DNA from: Dyella sp. C11
GTDB lineage: Bacteria > Pseudomonadota > Gammaproteobacteria > Xanthomonadales > Rhodanobacteraceae
DNA: 64,000 nucleotides
NCBI RefSeq assembly: GCF_003121485.1
Contig: NZ_QAVX01000007.1
Coordinates: forward strand, 62,001 to 126,000
Reading direction: 5' to 3'
In this document: positions 61,059 to 64,000 of the stretch, piece after piece
Layout: every line of letters begins with the position of its first letter
How positions within the stretch are numbered: position 1 is the first letter of the stretch
Translations under genes and position numbers: made by a program
The notes under the pieces: model-generated
The model's input: only the letters and a program-made list of their open reading frames with translations
What the model was told of the DNA's origin: nothing
Database searches by the model: none

Positions 61059-61661
61059 ATGCGCATTCTGCTTATCGGCGCCAGCGGCACCGTCGGCCAG
61101 GCGGTCGCCGGGGCGCTGGCTCCCCACCACGAACTCATTCGCGCCGCGCGCAACTCGGGCGACCTGCGTGTCGACCTGACCGACATGGCCAGCATCGAGC
61201 GCATGTACCGGGACGCGGGCGAGCTGGATGCCGTGGTGACCACGGCGGGTCACGTGCATTTCGGCCCACTGGTGGACACCACGTCCACGCAATTCATGTC
61301 CGGTCTTCAGGACAAGTTGATGGGCCAGGTGAATGCGGTGATCGCGGGCATTCCGTATCTGCGCGACGGCGGCTCGTTCACGCTCACCAGTGGCATCACG
61401 GCGGAGGAACCCATCAGGCTGGGTACGAATGCCACCACGGTGAACGCCGCGATCGAAGGCTTCGTGCGTTCGGCATGCACGGAATTGCCGCGCGGTCTGC
61501 GCATCAATGCAGTGAGCGCCACGTTGTTGACTGAAGCGTTGGAAGCCTTTGGCCCGTATTTCCCCGGCTTTCCGGCCGTGCCCGGCGAGCGCGTGGGCCA
61601 AGTGTATCGGCGTAGCGTGGAAGGTGTGCTGACCGGGCGCGTGTACAAGATCTGGGAATAA
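61059..61661 (+). CDS. Short-chain dehydrogenase-like oxidoreductase
   Basis: 200 aa. Cofactor motif ILLIGASGTVGQAVAG near the N-terminus. The internal Tyr-Lys pair is absent in the usual spacing; instead TSGITAEEPIR and TTVNAAIEGFVRSA are seen, so it is an atypical SDR (NAD-dependent, unknown substrate). GAGG is 7 bases before the ATG at 61059, favouring it over 61053. The LysR neighbour probably controls it (inference). Confidence 0.75.
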   Translation: MRILLIGASGTVGQAVAGALAPHHELIRAARNSGDLRVDLTDMASIERMYRDAGELDAVVTTAGHVHFGPLVDTTSTQFMSGLQDKLMGQVNAVIAGIPYLRDGGSFTLTSGITAEEPIRLGTNATTVNAAIEGFVRSACTELPRGLRINAVSATLLTEALEAFGPYFPGFPAVPGERVGQVYRRSVEGVLTGRVYKIWE

Positions 61662-61681
61662 CGACGGACGGCTGAAATGAA

Positions 61682-61744
61682 TGTGGGAGCGCACCCTGTG
61701 CGCGACTGGCATTGCCTCAGTCGCGCACAGGGTGCGCTCCCACA
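61682..61744. repeat. REP-type inverted pair, family 2, copy 5
   Basis: TGTGGGAGCGCACCCTGTGC and inverse GCACAGGGTGCGCTCCCACA with a short spacer. It lies between convergent genes and may also act as a terminator. Confidence 0.8.
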
Positions 61745-61760
61745 AAAGCAGCGAAGCTTT

Positions 61761-62537
61761 TTACTTCTCGACGAACGCCCGCTCGATCACGTAGTCACCC
61801 GGTTCGCGCGTGCGCGGCGATACCTGGAAACCGCGCGCATCGAGCAGGGCGCAGGTGTCGTCCAGCATCGATGGGCTGCCGCACAGCATCACGCGGTCAA
61901 CGGCCGGATCGAGCGGCGGCAGGCCAATCGCCTGGCTCATGGCGCCGTCGACGATGTTGTCGGTGATGCGGCCCTGATGGCGGAACGTCTCGCGCGTCAC
62001 CGTCGGGTAGTAGATCAGCTTCTCGCGCACCAGCTCGCCCAGGTATTCGTGCTGCGGCAGCTCGGTTTCCAGGTAGTCCTTGTACGCAAGGTCGTTGACG
62101 TTGCGCACGCCGTGCGCGATCACGATCTTCTCGTAGCGCTCGTAGGTTTCCGGGTCGCGCACCAGGCTCATGAAGGGCGCCAGGCCCGTACCCGTACCGA
62201 GCAGGTAAAGATGCCTGCCGGGCTTCAGGTCGTTCAGCACCAGCGTGCCCGTGGGCTTGCGGCTTACGATGAGCGGATCACCCGGCTTCAGATGCTGCAG
62301 ACGCGAGGTGAGCGGGCCGTTCTGCACCTTGATGCTGAAGAACTCCAGATGCTCCTCGTAATTGGCGCTGGCGATGGAATACGCGCGCATCAACGGGCGG
62401 CCATCCACTTCCAGGCCGATCATCACGAACTGTCCGCTCTCGAAGCGGAAGCCCGGATCGCGCGTCGTGCGGAAGCTGAAGAGACTGTCGTTCCAGTGGT
62501 GCACGTCGATCACGTGCTCCGTCGCCAATGCCACCAT
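61761..62537 (-). CDS. fpr: Ferredoxin/flavodoxin-NADP reductase
   Basis: 258 aa. FAD-binding motif RAYSIAS near residue 51 and NADP-binding GTGTGLAPFMSL near residue 115, with LCGSPSMLDDT toward the end; the C-terminus FVEK matches bacterial Fpr. Passes electrons between NADPH and ferredoxin or flavodoxin. CAGGACGG precedes the ATG. Confidence 0.94.
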   Translation of the reverse strand: MVALATEHVIDVHHWNDSLFSFRTTRDPGFRFESGQFVMIGLEVDGRPLMRAYSIASANYEEHLEFFSIKVQNGPLTSRLQHLKPGDPLIVSRKPTGTLVLNDLKPGRHLYLLGTGTGLAPFMSLVRDPETYERYEKIVIAHGVRNVNDLAYKDYLETELPQHEYLGELVREKLIYYPTVTRETFRHQGRITDNIVDGAMSQAIGLPPLDPAVDRVMLCGSPSMLDDTCALLDARGFQVSPRTREPGDYVIERAFVEK

Positions 62538-62837
62538 TGCCGGTTACCGTCCTGAAGAGTGCTGGGGAAGCTGCGGGCAGAGCGCTGGCCGGTGGCCTGC
62601 GCCGGACTCGTGTGGGGAGGGCGGAATCCGCTGCGCCTGACGAGTGCTGCCCTGGGGGTGCAGCGAAGCGGCCATTATGCCACGGGGATCCGCCTGGTCA
62701 GGCGCTCCGGCACGGGCGGGCGCGGCATCATGCCGCAAAGGGGAATCGGCCAGGGCCTCGGCCGCCTCTCGGGGCGGCCAGGAGGCTGTAGCCGCTGCCT
62801 CCGCAGTCCGCTGAAGGCAACGCAGTACAATGGGCGC

Positions 62838-63842
62838 ATGTCATCCCCGATTTCCTCCCCGGGCCAGCTGCTCCAGAAGGACGACTGGCGTCTCACCGTT
62901 GCGCCCATGATGGACTGGACGGACCGCCACTGCCGGTACTTCCACCGTCTGTTGTCCCCGCATGCCCGGCTTTACACCGAAATGGTGACCAGCGCCGCGC
63001 TGGTGCGCGGCAAGCAGCTGCGCCTGCTCGAACACAGCCAGCAGGAGCATCCGGTGGCGCTGCAGCTGGGCGGCAGCGAGCCGGAGGAGCTCGCCATCGC
63101 GGCCCGCTACGGCGCCGATGCGGGCTACGACGAAATCAACCTCAACGTGGGTTGCCCTTCCGATCGCGTGCAGTCCGGCCGCTTCGGTGCCTGCCTGATG
63201 CGCGAGCCGGCGCTGGTGGGTGATTGCGTGAAGGCCATGCGCGACGCGGTGGACGTGCCCGTGACGGTGAAATGCCGCATCGGCGTTGACGACCAGGACG
63301 ACTACGCCGATCTGCAGCACTTCACCGAAACCATGATCGACGCGGGCGTGGAAGTGCTGGTGGTACACGCCCGCAAGGCGTGGCTGCAGGGCCTGAGCCC
63401 CAAGGAAAACCGCGAAATTCCGCCGCTCGACTACGAGCGCGTGTATCGCCTCAAGCGCGAGTTCCCCGAACTGGTGGTCGTCATCAATGGCGGCATCACC
63501 ACGGTGGAACAGGTGCAGGCGCATCTGGAACGGGTGGACGGCGTCATGCTCGGCCGGGCGGCCTACCACGACCCCTACATCCTCGCCCAGGTCGAGGCCG
63601 CGCTTTACGGTGAGCCGATGCCGGCTCGCGACGACGTGCTGCTCCGCATGCGCCCGTATATCGAGGCCGAACTGGCTCGGGGCACGTCGCTCAAGCACAT
63701 CAGTCGCCACCTGCTGGGGCTGTACCAGGGCGAGCCGGGCGCCCGCGGCTTCCGCCGCCGGCTGAGCGAAGGCGCCCATTTGCCGGACGCCGACTGGCGT
63801 CTGATCGAGCAAGCCATCGCACAACCCCGCGTTGCCGCGTGA
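62838..63842 (+). CDS. dusA: tRNA-dihydrouridine(20/20a) synthase DusA
   Basis: 334 aa FMN enzyme reducing uridine 20/20a in tRNA. The N-terminal FMN-barrel motif APMMDWTDRHCRYFHRLLS, catalytic Cys in VGCPSDRVQSGRFGACLM, and VHARKAWLQGLSPKENR identify the DusA subgroup. The start is the ATG for MSSPISSP; the longer upstream frame is not supported by a ribosome-binding site. Confidence 0.94.
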   Translation: MSSPISSPGQLLQKDDWRLTVAPMMDWTDRHCRYFHRLLSPHARLYTEMVTSAALVRGKQLRLLEHSQQEHPVALQLGGSEPEELAIAARYGADAGYDEINLNVGCPSDRVQSGRFGACLMREPALVGDCVKAMRDAVDVPVTVKCRIGVDDQDDYADLQHFTETMIDAGVEVLVVHARKAWLQGLSPKENREIPPLDYERVYRLKREFPELVVVINGGITTVEQVQAHLERVDGVMLGRAAYHDPYILAQVEAALYGEPMPARDDVLLRMRPYIEAELARGTSLKHISRHLLGLYQGEPGARGFRRRLSEGAHLPDADWRLIEQAIAQPRVAA

Positions 63843-63895
63843 CCGTTCAGGTTCGTCCGGTCACTATTCAGCCGCGATTCCATAGTCTGAACACG

Positions 63896-64000
63896 ATGGA
63901 CCGTGTCCCCGCAGGTAATCCGGGCTTGTTTAACAAAATGAAAACAATCCTGCGTCCACTGATATGGCTACTGGCGTTGTCGGCAGGCTCGAGTGCCTGG
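63896..64000 (+). CDS. Start of a secreted or membrane protein, runs off right edge
   Basis: From ATG 63938 the first residues are MKTILRPLIWLLALSAGSSAW, a typical signal peptide with a hydrophobic core. An earlier in-frame ATG at 63896 would add 14 residues. Nothing more can be said about the product. Confidence 0.5.
   Translation, partial: MDRVPAGNPGLFNKMKTILRPLIWLLALSAGSSAW

Overview
The window is a GC-rich chromosomal segment from a gammaproteobacterium. The gene content (transaldolase, NDH-2, PriA, DUF3667, short AMP nucleosidase, a large TonB-dependent receptor followed by a TPR-sulfotransferase, several TPR proteins) and the dispersed inverted-repeat elements point to the Xanthomonadales, most likely Rhodanobacteraceae (Dyella/Luteibacter/Rhodanobacter-like). 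This placement is inferred from gene content and style, not from a search. No rRNA, tRNA, CRISPR array, prophage or intact insertion sequence was seen.

Layout. 1-2111: tail of a receiver-domain gene, ung, and rpoH with a sigma70-like promoter, a strong leader stem-loop and a perfect CIRCE operator. 2169-10608: an OmpR-type two-component system, an inverted-repeat element, two twin dyads, then a tripartite RND efflux operon (pump, adaptor, outer membrane lipoprotein). 10577-11197: a convergent intergenic region present in three tandem copies, each with a REP pair and a terminator. 11198-17308 (minus): DUF3667 membrane protein, priA, NDH-2, transaldolase; DnaA boxes lie upstream of priA. 17451-22894: MATE exporter, SppA, ABC ATPase, a small lipoprotein, an SDR. 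22927-23500: five ~116-bp repeats rich in DnaA-box-like hexamers. 23502-28610: DUF4124 protein, DegV, FadE and, divergently, AMP nucleosidase.

28965-39270 is the most distinctive accessory block: a TonB-dependent receptor, three TPR-sulfotransferases, a TPR-Asp/Asn beta-hydroxylase-like protein and a fourth sulfotransferase. It reads as a possible protein or peptide modification cluster attached to an outer membrane receptor (inference). 39465-47326 holds a quinone oxidoreductase, a KirBac K+ channel, a YgjP-like metallopeptidase, a PIN protein, small proteins, a nicotinamidase gene cut by an in-frame amber codon, an MFS exporter and cardiolipin synthase. 47393-50788: a LysR regulator with a clear divergent operator, an MFS exporter and a zinc-type alcohol dehydrogenase homologue. 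50836-64000: FAD-binding protein, cysteine-dioxygenase-like cupin, TonB, universal stress protein, hemolysin III, DUF885 peptidase-like protein, DUF456, a small RIO-like kinase, a second LysR/SDR divergent pair, ferredoxin-NADP reductase, DusA, and the start of a secreted protein at the right edge.

Likely co-transcribed sets: ung with the preceding response regulator; response regulator-histidine kinase; RND pump-adaptor-OMF; priA-ndh-tal; fadE-degV-DUF4124; the two minus-strand TPR-sulfotransferases; the 90-aa protein with the YgjP-like peptidase; the CDO-like cupin with the FAD protein.
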